From: Pseudomonas sp. PDM04
GTDB lineage: Bacteria > Pseudomonadota > Gammaproteobacteria > Pseudomonadales > Pseudomonadaceae
Length of the DNA stretch: 64,000 nucleotides
Direction: 5' to 3'
NCBI RefSeq assembly: GCF_014851765.1
Contig: NZ_JACVAI010000005.1
Span: 496,001 to 560,000, forward strand
In this document: positions 44,693-53,558 of the stretch, one piece after another
How the letters are laid out: each line of letters begins with the position of its first letter
Numbering within the stretch: position 1 is the stretch's first letter
Position numbers and translations under genes: made by a program
The notes under the pieces: generated by a model
What the model was told of the DNA's origin: nothing
Seen by the model: only the letters and a program-made list of their open reading frames with translations
Database searches by the model: none

Positions 44693-46363
44693 TTACACGG
44701 TTATGACCGAAGGAGTCGAATCCGATGAAAAAGTGGCATTTTGCTTTGATGTCCGGGCGGCATGCACACGGTTGCGTCCGGCGTGCTTGGCGCGATACAG
44801 CGCCTCGTCCGCCTGACTGGCCATCATCAGGCTGTCAGAGTCCTCACAGAGTTCGACCACCCCGGCGCTGAAGGTGCACCACAGGTCCTGGGGCTGGGCC
44901 GGGTAGTGAATTTCCGCAAACCGCTGGCGGATTTCGTCGAGAACCTGGTGTGCCGCCTCGATATCGGTGTCGGGCATGACGATGGCGAATTCCTCGCCGC
45001 CGTAGCGCCCGATGAAGTCGGTCTTGCGCAGGCGTTGCTTGAGAAACAGTGCCAGGCTCTTGATCACGCGATCACCCATGGGGTGGCCGTGGCTGTCGTT
45101 GACCCGTTTGAAATGATCGATGTCGAGCATCGCAAAACTCAGCGGCTTGCTCTCGCGGCGCGAGCGGAAGCTGCAGTCTTCGAGCAATTGCAGAATGTGC
45201 GTGTGGTTGTACAGCCCGGTGAGGCTGTCGCGCACCATCCGAGCCTTGAGGTTGCGCGCCCGCGCCGCGCGGTTGCGCACGGTGGTGATCAGGTGACGGG
45301 GCTTGATCGGCTTGGTCAGGAAGTCATCGCCGCCCTCGCTCATGGCGTCGAGCTGCTTGTCCAGGTCGTCCTCGGCGGACAGGTAAATGATCGGCACGCT
45401 GACATAGCGGTCGTTGTGCCGAATTACCTTGGCCAGTTCCGTGCCGGTGCAGGTCGGCATGTACATGTCGAGGATGATCAGGTCGGGCTGGAAGTCCGCC
45501 AGTTCGGCCATGGCCTGGATCGGATCGATCAGGGTGCGCGTGACGATCCCGGCGCTGTTGAGCAGGCGCTCGGTATGCAGGGCCTGGGCGCGGGAGTCGT
45601 CGATGATCAGCACTTTATAAGGTTCGTACTGCGCGACGCAGGTCAGGACTTCGATTTTCTCCAGCAGGCTCGAGGCTTCGAGGGTGCCGGTCAGGAACTC
45701 CTGGCCACCGGCCCGCACTGCGGCCAGGCGAGTCGGAGTGTCGGTTTCGTGCAGGCTGAAGAACAGCAGTGGTAACGGTTCGTCCAGGCCGACCTGGGCT
45801 TCGGCGGCCAGTTTCAGGCCAATGCCCGGACCGCTGAAATCCACATCCATGACAATCGCGGCGGGCAGGCGCTCGACCATCGACGAGCGGAAAGCCGCCA
45901 CGCTGTCGAGGGATTGGGCGCTGAGACCGAAGAACTCGAGCTGCTTGGCCAGGCGCTCGGCACGGTCGTGATCCTGCAGCATCACGTAGATCGGCTTGCG
46001 CAGTGGTGGCAGAAACGTTTGATCGAGTTGATCGCCATGGCGCAGGCCGGTGCGCGACAGGCGCTGCATCAGGCGGTTGAGGTCGGTGATCAGCCCGCTG
46101 CTCAAGCGACCGCGATTGGCGTCGACCGCTTCGAGCGACTGGCCGATATGGCGTGCCAGCTGGGTGTGTTCCGGTTGTTCGAAACGCTCGGCGAAACGCA
46201 GCAGGCGCAGATTGGCCTCGCTTAGCTCCGTCAGATCGGCGAGGGACCACTCAGTGCGTTGCAGGCGCTGCCAGATCTCAAGAATTTGACGTGCCTGGTG
46301 AATTACCCGCTGGGCAAAGTGGTGCTTGAGGCGCTCGCGGCTTGGGTCTTCTGGCTCGGTCAT
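44693..46363 (-). CDS. gcbA: Diguanylate cyclase with two receivers, GcbA-like
   Basis: 556 aa. The N-terminal helical region (1-120) is followed by an atypical receiver (about 124-245; acidic DVDFSG at the acceptor site), a normal receiver with D299 (LIILDMYMP), and a GGDEF domain with active GGEEF at 455-459. The product-inhibition site RxxD (R446-D449) is five residues before it. It makes cyclic di-GMP. Position beside the ctpL-like gene matches gcbA, known in P. fluorescens for promoting attachment. Transcribed away from the DUF2333 gene. Confidence 0.88.
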   Translation of the reverse strand: MTEPEDPSRERLKHHFAQRVIHQARQILEIWQRLQRTEWSLADLTELSEANLRLLRFAERFEQPEHTQLARHIGQSLEAVDANRGRLSSGLITDLNRLMQRLSRTGLRHGDQLDQTFLPPLRKPIYVMLQDHDRAERLAKQLEFFGLSAQSLDSVAAFRSSMVERLPAAIVMDVDFSGPGIGLKLAAEAQVGLDEPLPLLFFSLHETDTPTRLAAVRAGGQEFLTGTLEASSLLEKIEVLTCVAQYEPYKVLIIDDSRAQALHTERLLNSAGIVTRTLIDPIQAMAELADFQPDLIILDMYMPTCTGTELAKVIRHNDRYVSVPIIYLSAEDDLDKQLDAMSEGGDDFLTKPIKPRHLITTVRNRAARARNLKARMVRDSLTGLYNHTHILQLLEDCSFRSRRESKPLSFAMLDIDHFKRVNDSHGHPMGDRVIKSLALFLKQRLRKTDFIGRYGGEEFAIVMPDTDIEAAHQVLDEIRQRFAEIHYPAQPQDLWCTFSAGVVELCEDSDSLMMASQADEALYRAKHAGRNRVHAARTSKQNATFSSDSTPSVITV

Positions 46364-46873
46364 ATCCTGACTACTAGGTAGGGTGCATGCTGAGGTCGAC
46401 TGGTGGCTCTATGCTAGCACCTCTTTTCGGTGGGATGAGTGTCGTACGTCAATAATCTGCAACGTGAATGCATTCAGTTTCTGACTTGGCGGTCTGTTAC
46501 TGCCTGCTCGTTTCCCCCAGGCTCCCGAAAAACGGGGGGTTCAGGAACTTTCCGGCCGCTGTGTACGAAACCTTCGCCGCGTCGACATGCGTTGGCTGTC
46601 GGGAAATTCTGATTTTTCATCGGGCTGATTCAAACGCTTTTTGGCGCTGACAGGCTTCAGGGAAACCCTTAGATGCCGTGACGGTCATGAGCCAGTGTTT
46701 CAAGGATCAACCCTGCGATCAGCAACGCCTGATCCAGCCAGGCCAGCTAGAGTTCACGGGTATGACGCGGCACTGTTTTTTTCGGATCACCCGACGACGG
46801 GTGCCGGGCCAAGGCACGTTGTTGTATGGTTGTGGTCGAAACGATGAACTCAAGTGATTGAAAGGATATCGCC
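46364..46873. other. 510-bp gap between gcbA-like gene and DUF2333 gene
   Basis: Divergent intergenic region. Short open frames at 46468-46650 and 46641-46847 lack good ribosome sites and look random. A T-run follows GCACTG near 46773, and CCCGACGACGGG is nearby, but I cannot define an RNA gene. It must hold promoters for both flanking genes. Confidence 0.5.
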
Positions 46874-47941
46874 ATGCTGGACTGGAAGAACCGCGCGGGC
46901 AGCGCGCCTGAACGACCTGCTGAACCGAAGTCGGCTACCCGCAGTTACGTCGGTGGCCTGTTGTTCAGCCGGGCGCTGGCCACGTTGATCGGTCTCTACC
47001 TGCTTGTGACCATTGCGCTGGGCTGGTACTGGAGCCAGGAGCCGGCGCTGTTCCCGGTTCAACAGAATGCCCAGCTGGCCGCCGAGAAAGAAGGCAAGCA
47101 GATGGTCATCGGCTACACCACGGTGGAAACCCTCAAGACGGTCGCCGATACCCTGCTCACCAAACCGGGTGGCTATATCTCCAACGACCGCTTCCCGCCG
47201 GGCCTGTGGATGGATAACACGCCGAGCTGGGAGTACGGCGTGCTGGTCCAGGTGCGCGACCTGACGCGTGCCCTGCGCAAGGATTTTGCCCGCTCGCAAT
47301 CGCAGTCCGCCGAAGACGCCGATCTGGCCAAGGCCGAGCCGCGTTTCAACTTCGACAACAGAAGCTGGGTGTTGCCCTCCAGTGAATCCGAGTACCAGGA
47401 AGGCATCGCTTCCCTGAGTCGCTATCAGGCGCGCCTGTCCGACCCGCAGCAGAAAAACGCGCTGTTCTACGCCCGTGCCGACAACCTGAACAACTGGCTG
47501 GGCGATGTCGGCACGCGCCTGGGCTCGCTGTCGCAACGCCTGTCGGCCAGCGTCGGTCGGGTCAAGTTGAATACTGCGCTGAAGACTGAAGTGGTCGCGC
47601 CGGGCGAGGTGCCGCAGGTCGACGAAGAAATCGTCGAAACCCCGTGGATGCAGATCGACAACGTGTTCTACGAGGCGCGCGGCCAGGCGTGGGCGCTGTC
47701 CCATCTGTTGCGGGCCATTGAGGTCGATTTCGCCGATGTGCTGGCGAAAAAGAACGCAACGGTCAGCGTGCGCCAGATCATTCGTGAGCTGGAAGCTTCG
47801 CAGGAGCCGGTGTGGAGCCCGATGATCCTCAACGGCAGTGGCTTTGGCGTGCTGGCCAACCATTCGCTGGTCATGGCCAACTACATTTCCCGGGCCAACG
47901 CGGCGGTGATCGATTTGCGTCAACTGCTCAATCAGGGCTGA
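46874..47941 (+). CDS. DUF2333 family inner-membrane-anchored protein
   Basis: 355 aa with an AAAGGATATC ribosome site. One membrane helix at about 35-53 (LATLIGLYLLVTIALGWYW), then a mostly helical periplasmic part. Conserved-looking segments are YTTVETLKTVADTLLTKPGGY and DNTPSWEYGVLVQVRD near residue 80-130. The family has no known function but is conserved in pseudomonads upstream of the Nudix gene. The stop is 3 bp before the next start, so the two are co-translated. Confidence 0.9.
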   Translation: MLDWKNRAGSAPERPAEPKSATRSYVGGLLFSRALATLIGLYLLVTIALGWYWSQEPALFPVQQNAQLAAEKEGKQMVIGYTTVETLKTVADTLLTKPGGYISNDRFPPGLWMDNTPSWEYGVLVQVRDLTRALRKDFARSQSQSAEDADLAKAEPRFNFDNRSWVLPSSESEYQEGIASLSRYQARLSDPQQKNALFYARADNLNNWLGDVGTRLGSLSQRLSASVGRVKLNTALKTEVVAPGEVPQVDEEIVETPWMQIDNVFYEARGQAWALSHLLRAIEVDFADVLAKKNATVSVRQIIRELEASQEPVWSPMILNGSGFGVLANHSLVMANYISRANAAVIDLRQLLNQG

Positions 47942-47944
47942 GTC

Positions 47945-48502
47945 ATGGTCGATAACGCAAGGGAGGCCGCCCATCGCGCGGCTTCCGATGCCGAACAGAT
48001 CGCCTGGGTCGACGAGCAGGACAACCTGCTCGGCGCCCTGGTCCGCTCCGACCTGCGCGAGCGCGGTCTGATCGGGCGCGGCACCTACATCATGCTGTTC
48101 AACTCCGCCGGGGACCTCTGTGTGCATCGGCGCACCTTGAGCAAGGCGATCTATCCGGGTTACTGGGATGTGGCGGCGGGGGGCATGGTGCTCGCCAGCG
48201 AAACCTACGCCGAATCGGCCGCCCGGGAGCTGGAAGAAGAGTTGGGGGTGAGCGGGGTGGAGCTGACGGCCCACGATCACTTCTTCTTTGAAGACACGGG
48301 TAACCGGCTCTGGTGTTCGGCCTTTTCCGCGGTGTGGGACGGCCCCTTGGTCCTGCAACCCGAGGAAGTGCTGGAAGCCCGCTTTATCCCGATTGATCAG
48401 GTCATGCTGGAAATCCAGCAAAAGCCTTACTGCCCGGACTCTTTGGCAGCCTTGAAGCGCTATCTGCGGGCTCATCGGGACGACGTCGCAAAAGAGGCAT
48501 AA
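47945..48502 (+). CDS. Nudix hydrolase
   Basis: 185 aa. The Nudix box G-x5-E-x7-REL-x-EE-x-G is complete (GMVLASET through ARELEEELG, about residues 78-100). Flanking sequence, including an N-terminal EQIAWVDEQDNLLGALVRSDLRERGL and CVHRRTLSKAIYPGYWD, resembles the YfcD/IPP-isomerase-like Nudix group. Substrate is unknown. A terminator follows within 10 bases. Confidence 0.92.
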   Translation: MVDNAREAAHRAASDAEQIAWVDEQDNLLGALVRSDLRERGLIGRGTYIMLFNSAGDLCVHRRTLSKAIYPGYWDVAAGGMVLASETYAESAARELEEELGVSGVELTAHDHFFFEDTGNRLWCSAFSAVWDGPLVLQPEEVLEARFIPIDQVMLEIQQKPYCPDSLAALKRYLRAHRDDVAKEA

Positions 48503-48507
48503 ATTGG

Positions 48508-48538
48508 CGCCGATTGGCTCTTAGCAATCGGCGTTTTT
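48508..48538 (+). terminator. Terminator after the Nudix gene
   Basis: CGCCGATTG and CAATCGGCG form a 9-bp perfect stem with an 8-base loop, followed by TTTTT. Confidence 0.93.
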
Positions 48539-48599
48539 GCCGTTACACTGCGCGACCTTTTCAAACTGTGACGGCGTGGGTTTTTGCTGTTTCTGTTTT

Positions 48600-48625
48600 G
48601 CAGGCGCGAGCCAGCTCGTTCCTGC
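48600..48625. repeat. Single REP-like hairpin
   Basis: GCAGG-CG-CGAG-CCAG-CTCG-TT-CCTGC is a REP-core hairpin with one internal mismatch bubble, upstream of the SUI1 gene. Confidence 0.55.
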
Positions 48626-48733
48626 AGCAGTCCAGCCGTTTCAGTAGCGCTGCCCCTGCCTGAGTGGGGCTTCGCGGTCGATAGCCTTGTCCAGGGCTGC
48701 GACCAGTCTTTGTCCTCCCATAGAGGATTGCCG

Positions 48734-49105
48734 GTGGCCAAAAAAGCCGCATCCTTCGCCGCCCTAGGTGGCCTGGTATTCTCCACCGACGCAGGTCGTC
48801 ATTGCCCGGAATGCAGTCAACCGGTGGACGCCTGCATCTGCAAACAGACCGTTATCCCGGCCGGCGACGGCATCGCTCGCGTGCGTCGCGAAAGCAAGGG
48901 CCGTGGCGGCAAGACGGTGACCACCATCACCGGCGTGCCACTGGCCGAAGACGCGCTCAAGGAACTGGCCACCACGTTGAAGAAACGCTGTGGCACCGGT
49001 GGGGCGTTGAAGGACGGTGTCATTGAAATCCAGGGGGATCATGTCGAGCTGTTGTTGGGCGAACTGATCAAGCTCGGTTTCAAGGCGAAGAAGTCTGGCG
49101 GCTAG
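48734..49105 (+). CDS. SUI1/YciH family translation-initiation-like protein
   Basis: 123 aa from a GTG start with an AGAGG ribosome site; this gives the normal family length. The first part has a zinc-knuckle pattern C-x2-C-x7-C-x-C (CPECSQPVDACIC). The SUI1 fold follows with RVRRESKGRGGKTVTTITGVPL and CGTGGALKDGVIEIQGDH. It is an eIF1-like protein, and E. coli YciH can discriminate against wrong initiation. The longer upstream frame is non-coding. Confidence 0.93.
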   Translation: MAKKAASFAALGGLVFSTDAGRHCPECSQPVDACICKQTVIPAGDGIARVRRESKGRGGKTVTTITGVPLAEDALKELATTLKKRCGTGGALKDGVIEIQGDHVELLLGELIKLGFKAKKSGG

Positions 49106-49323
49106 CAGCCTCTGTGAAGACCACCTGTGGCTTGATCCAGTCCCGAGATCCTCTGGTCTGACGTCGTCACCATGGTTTTCACAGAGCCTGTTCCTGACCG
49201 GCTTCTAAACTCGTTGCGGTCGACGGGGTCTACCCCTTCGTTGACGAACCGTCATTTTCATCCTTTAGACTGCGCCGGCCTGAATCCAGGCGACGCTCTA
49301 TGACTTCTTTATAGGGGACTTCA

Positions 49324-51237
49324 ATGTCCGTACGACGCACACGCAAAGACGATGGCAGCCAATGGACAGTTGCGGACAGCCGCAGTGTTTACGGGATTCG
49401 CCATTGGGGGGCCGGGTATTTCGCGATCAATGACGCCGGTCGCGTCGAGGTTCGTCCGAACGGCCCCGACAGTTCGCCTATCGACCTGTTCGAGCAAGTC
49501 GACCAGCTGCGCCAGAGCGGCCTGTCCTTGCCGTTGCTGGTGCGTTTCCCGGATATCCTGCAAGACCGCGTGCGTCAGTTGACCGGCGCGTTCGACGCCA
49601 ACATCGCGCGCCTGGAATACCAGAGCAAGTACACCGCGCTGTATCCGATCAAGGTCAACCAGCAGGAAGCGGTGATCGAGAACATCATCGCCACGCAGAA
49701 TGTGTCGATCGGTCTCGAGGCGGGCTCCAAGCCGGAACTGCTGGCCGTGCTGGCCCTGGCACCGAAGGGCGGCACCATCGTCTGCAACGGTTACAAGGAT
49801 CGCGAATTCATTCGTCTGGCGCTGATGGGCCAGAAGCTTGGGCACAACGTATTCATCGTGATCGAGAAAGAATCCGAAGTGGGGCTGGTGATCGAGGAAG
49901 CCGCGTCGCTGAAGGTCAAGCCACAGGTCGGCCTGCGGGTGCGCCTGTCGTCCCTGGCGTCGTCGAAGTGGGCGGACACCGGTGGCGAGAAATCCAAGTT
50001 CGGTCTGTCGGCGGCGCAGTTGCTGTCGGTGGTCGAGCGTTTCCGCGCGGCCGGCCTGGACCAGGGCATTCGCCTGCTGCATTTCCACATGGGTTCGCAG
50101 ATCGCCAACCTGGCGGACTACCAGCACGGTTTCAAGGAAGCGATCCGTTACTACGGTGAGCTGCGCAACCTCGGCCTGCCGGTGGATCACATCGACGTCG
50201 GCGGCGGTTTGGGCGTGGACTACGACGGCACACACTCGCGCAACGCCAGCTCGATCAACTACGACATGGACGATTACGCCGGTGTGGTGGTCGGCATGCT
50301 CAAGGAATTCTGCGACGCGCAGAGCCTGCCGCATCCGAACATTTTCTCCGAGAGCGGTCGTTCCCTGACCGCGCACCACGCCATGCTGGTGGTGCAGGTC
50401 ACTGACGTCGAGAAACACAACGACGACGTGCCGCAGATCGAGAACAAGGAAGCACTGCCGGAAACCGTGCAGTGGCTGGTCGACCTGCTCGGCCCGACCG
50501 ATATCGAAATGGTCACCGAAACCTACTGGCGTGCCACGCACTACATGAGCGACGTGGCCGCCCAGTATGCCGACGGCAAACTGACCCTGGCGGAAAAAGC
50601 CCTGGCCGAACAATGCTACTTCGCGGTGTGCCGTCGCCTGCACAACTCGCTGAAGGCGCGCCAGCGTTCCCACCGTCAGGTGCTCGACGAACTCAATGAC
50701 AAGCTGGCCGACAAGTACATCTGCAACTTCTCGGTGTTCCAGAGCCTGCCGGACACCTGGGCCATCGGCCAGGTGTTGCCGATCCTGCCGCTGCACCGTC
50801 TCGACGAAGAGCCGCTGCGTCGTGCCGTGCTGCAGGACCTGACCTGTGACTCGGACGGCAAGATCAAGCAGTACGTCGACGAGCAGAGCATCGAAACCAG
50901 CCTGCCGGTGCACGCACTGAAGGACGGTGAAGACTACCTGCTGGGCATCTTCCTGGTCGGGGCCTATCAGGAAATTCTCGGCGACATGCACAACCTGTTC
51001 GGTGACACCGACTCGGTGAACATCTACCAGAATGCCGATGGCAGTGTGTACCACGCGGGTATCGAAACCCACGACACCATCGAAGACATGCTGCGTTACG
51101 TGCACTTGTCGCCGGAAGAACTGATGACTCATTACCGCGACAAGTGCGCCAGCGCCCGTATCTCGGCCGCCGAGCGTACCCAGTTCCTTGACGCCCTGCG
51201 TCTGGGCCTGACCCGTTCGTCTTACCTGTCGTCCTGA
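49324..51237 (+). CDS. speA: Biosynthetic arginine decarboxylase SpeA
   Basis: 637 aa. PLP enzyme that makes agmatine for putrescine and spermidine synthesis. The PLP lysine is K110 in ALYPIKVNQQ; other landmarks are FHMGSQIANLADYQ, IDVGGGLGVDYDGTHS, and ESGRSLTAHHAMLV. An AGGGGACTTCA ribosome site precedes the ATG. A long antisense frame over it is only a shadow. Transcribed alone; a long inverted repeat follows the stop. Confidence 0.97.
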   Translation: MSVRRTRKDDGSQWTVADSRSVYGIRHWGAGYFAINDAGRVEVRPNGPDSSPIDLFEQVDQLRQSGLSLPLLVRFPDILQDRVRQLTGAFDANIARLEYQSKYTALYPIKVNQQEAVIENIIATQNVSIGLEAGSKPELLAVLALAPKGGTIVCNGYKDREFIRLALMGQKLGHNVFIVIEKESEVGLVIEEAASLKVKPQVGLRVRLSSLASSKWADTGGEKSKFGLSAAQLLSVVERFRAAGLDQGIRLLHFHMGSQIANLADYQHGFKEAIRYYGELRNLGLPVDHIDVGGGLGVDYDGTHSRNASSINYDMDDYAGVVVGMLKEFCDAQSLPHPNIFSESGRSLTAHHAMLVVQVTDVEKHNDDVPQIENKEALPETVQWLVDLLGPTDIEMVTETYWRATHYMSDVAAQYADGKLTLAEKALAEQCYFAVCRRLHNSLKARQRSHRQVLDELNDKLADKYICNFSVFQSLPDTWAIGQVLPILPLHRLDEEPLRRAVLQDLTCDSDGKIKQYVDEQSIETSLPVHALKDGEDYLLGIFLVGAYQEILGDMHNLFGDTDSVNIYQNADGSVYHAGIETHDTIEDMLRYVHLSPEELMTHYRDKCASARISAAERTQFLDALRLGLTRSSYLSS

Positions 51238-51249
51238 CGTCAGTCCACG

Positions 51250-51300
51250 CCAGGCTGTCTGAAAATGTACCGCTTGCTGCGGGAATTTCAGATGGCCTGG
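51250..51300 (+). terminator. Long inverted repeat after speA
   Basis: CCAGGCTGTCTGAAA (51250-51264) and TTTCAGATGGCCTGG (51286-51300) match at 13 of 15 positions around a 21-base loop. It starts 12 bases after the speA stop and is a probable terminator or mRNA end-protecting hairpin. Confidence 0.55.
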
Positions 51301-51465
51301 GTGCGGCGTTTCTCCATTTTTCCGGGAAGTTGCTCCGACTTCCGGCCATCAAAGTCATATGGTCTTCTTTTCGCGTAGGCCATTTCCTAAGTTGTACTTC
51401 AGCACTCTACTCGGCCATGTCTCTCGGCGAGAATCCCCGGCCGCCCCTCCTGTAGAGAATCGCCG

Positions 51466-52776
51466 ATGTTCGATCCAGTCAACGAGCCCTCATTTCGTCT
51501 GGATATAGCCGGTCTGCCTGAGCCTTTTGAAGTCCTGGCCTTTACCGGTAGAGAAGCGATCAGCGAGCCCTTTGCGTTCGACGTGGATCTGCTGATCGAA
51601 GACCCGGCGCTTGACCTCGCCAGTTTGCTGTATCGACCGGCCGCGTTGCATATCGGACCCCAGAACCGAGCGATACAAGGCCAATTGCACGAACTGGTCC
51701 AGCGTGACCATGGCACCAGCGCCCGGCTCTGCCAGGTGCGACTGGGGCCGAAGCTGGCGTGTCTTGACCAGCGCTTGAGCCAGCGGATTTTCAATGCGCT
51801 GTCGGTGCCAGAGATCCTCGATCAGGTGCTCAGAGAGCATGGCATCGTCGGCAGGGACCGGCGCTTCGAGTTGGAAGGCGATTACCCGCCGCTGGATTTC
51901 TGTACCCAATATCGGGAGTCGGATTTGCAGTTTCTTCATCGCCTCTGCGCCCAGGCATCACTGCATTACCACTTCGAGCATCAGGAGCGTGGGCACTGCC
52001 TGGTGTTTGGTGATGGTCACGGGCATTTCCGTGCAGGCGCGCGTGCCCCGTTTCGGGTCGATGGCGAGCGTCCGGGCGTGCGCCAGTTTCAACTTCAGGC
52101 GGGTCAGTGCCAGGCACCCGGTGCTGAAGGTCGCAGCGATCTGTCGGCGTTGCGCAGCGGGTATTCGATGGCGTTGACCGGTCATCCGGTCGCCGAGTGG
52201 AACCGGCGGTGGCTGCTGACCCACGTAGAACACCAGGGCCGCCAGGATCCCGTCGAACCCTACACGAACCAGATTCGCGCCGTGCCCTGGCCGGCCCCCT
52301 TCGACCCGCCACGAGCTCCCGTGAAACCGCGGATGCACAGTCTGCAACGGGCCTGGGTGGTGGAAGTCGAGGAGCTTCGGCCGGATCCGTCCCGACCGGT
52401 CGCCGTCCAGTTCGACTGGCTCTATCAAGGCGAAGGTGCCAGCCCCAGCCATTGCTGGTTGCCGCTGGCCGGCGAACTGCAAGGCTCGAATGCCTTCGGT
52501 GAAGGCACCGAAGTGGTGGTGAGCTTCATCGAGGGCGATCCGGACCAGCCAATGATCTGCGGTTTTCTGCCCACGCCGGCGGCGGTTGAAGAGCTCGGGG
52601 TGATGCCGGTGTCATTGGCGGGGCCGGCCGGTGAAGGCATGCTGGAACAGCTGCGCTCGGGCGAGCCCTTGGTGGTGTTGTGCCTGATGCCCGGTGGCGG
52701 CAGTTTCAGCCATTGCTGCGAGGTGTTGTGCACCTGTCGGGCGCTGACCCGGTCTGGCCAGAGCGGTGTGGCATGA
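51466..52776 (+). CDS. vgrG: Short VgrG-type type VI secretion spike protein
   Basis: 436 aa, well below the 600 or more of a full VgrG. The gp27-like part (about 1-340) is clear: FDVDLLIEDPALDLASLLYRP, VPEILDQVLREHGI, YRESDLQFLHRLCAQASL. A short OB-like region (WVVEVEELRPDPSRPVAVQFDW, GEGTEVVVSFIEGDPDQPMICGFL) follows. The usual beta-helical needle repeats are missing; instead the protein ends in a Cys-rich tail, SFSHCCEVLCTC. The next gene, a DUF4123 adaptor, overlaps by 4 bases. No other type VI gene is in the window. Confidence 0.88.
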   Translation: MFDPVNEPSFRLDIAGLPEPFEVLAFTGREAISEPFAFDVDLLIEDPALDLASLLYRPAALHIGPQNRAIQGQLHELVQRDHGTSARLCQVRLGPKLACLDQRLSQRIFNALSVPEILDQVLREHGIVGRDRRFELEGDYPPLDFCTQYRESDLQFLHRLCAQASLHYHFEHQERGHCLVFGDGHGHFRAGARAPFRVDGERPGVRQFQLQAGQCQAPGAEGRSDLSALRSGYSMALTGHPVAEWNRRWLLTHVEHQGRQDPVEPYTNQIRAVPWPAPFDPPRAPVKPRMHSLQRAWVVEVEELRPDPSRPVAVQFDWLYQGEGASPSHCWLPLAGELQGSNAFGEGTEVVVSFIEGDPDQPMICGFLPTPAAVEELGVMPVSLAGPAGEGMLEQLRSGEPLVVLCLMPGGGSFSHCCEVLCTCRALTRSGQSGVA

Positions 52777-53558
52777 TCGGTGCGACTGCGCAATGGCTGT
52801 TGCTGGATGTACCGAGTGTTCCCCAGGCGCGGGCGCTGTTGCAAAAGGCGTTGCCTCTGGACCGCTGGCTCTGGTTGTTCGAGGGCACGCAATGGCACAC
52901 GTTGCGTGAGCACGGCCCGGCGCTGATCGATCTGCGCCAGTGCCCGGCGCTGGCGCAGGCGTGCTACAGCCAGGCGCAGGTCTGCCGTGGCCTGCTTATC
53001 GTCAGCGAGGCACCACCCACTCGATTGCTCGAGCATTTGCGGCGCATGCTCACCGTCACGCTGGGGCTGCACCACCGAGCCCTGCTGAGTTACTACAACC
53101 CGAACACGGCCAGTTATTTTTTTGATGCCTGCGATGCCCGGGAGCTGAGTCGATGGTTGGGCCCGATCAGCCAGTTGCATTGGTTCGGCGGGACCTGGGC
53201 CGACCGGGCGTTTGGCAGCCAGGGGTGGCAGCAGTTGCTCAACCCGGCGCTGGCCGTGCGTCCTTTGGCCGTCGAAGAAAGCCTCAGCCTGCGTCAGCGG
53301 GAGAAGCTGCAGGTCTGCCTGCTGGAGCAGCATGCCTGGCGCTGGAGCCAATCCACCGGGACCGACTACCAGCGTCTGTGGGCATACCTGCAGGAAGGGC
53401 TGGCGCTGGGGTTCAGCGATCGGCCGGTGCTCGATGGCTGGTTATGGCTGCGCCTGCAGCATCCGACAGCCCCGCTGGTATTGCCGCTGGAGGGGCTGAC
53501 GCAACAGGAGCGCCTGGACAGCCTGAGCCAGCGCTGGCAGGACGACCAGGCTCAATGA
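52773..53558 (+). CDS. DUF4123 type VI adaptor protein
   Basis: 261 aa starting at the ATG that overlaps the vgrG stop (ATGA). Family traits are an N-terminal WLLLDVPSVPQARALL, WLFEGTQWHTL, a central CRGLLIVSEAP, LLEHLRRMLTVTL, and RFYDP-like SYYNPNTASYF. DUF4123 proteins load specific effectors onto VgrG. Here the next gene is a convergent MATE transporter, overlapping by 7 bases, so no cognate effector is encoded directly downstream. Confidence 0.9.
   Translation: MIGATAQWLLLDVPSVPQARALLQKALPLDRWLWLFEGTQWHTLREHGPALIDLRQCPALAQACYSQAQVCRGLLIVSEAPPTRLLEHLRRMLTVTLGLHHRALLSYYNPNTASYFFDACDARELSRWLGPISQLHWFGGTWADRAFGSQGWQQLLNPALAVRPLAVEESLSLRQREKLQVCLLEQHAWRWSQSTGTDYQRLWAYLQEGLALGFSDRPVLDGWLWLRLQHPTAPLVLPLEGLTQQERLDSLSQRWQDDQAQ

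Noticed and set aside
46468..46847. Two small open frames in the gap before the DUF2333 gene
   Set aside because: Weak or absent ribosome sites, no recognisable features, and overlapping frames; probably chance.
46850..48475. 541-codon open frame opposite the DUF2333 and Nudix genes
   Set aside because: It covers two well-supported plus-strand genes and is a third-position GC effect.
49321..51132. 603-codon open frame opposite speA
   Set aside because: speA is certain on the other strand; the antisense product is compositionally odd and has no ribosome site or domain.
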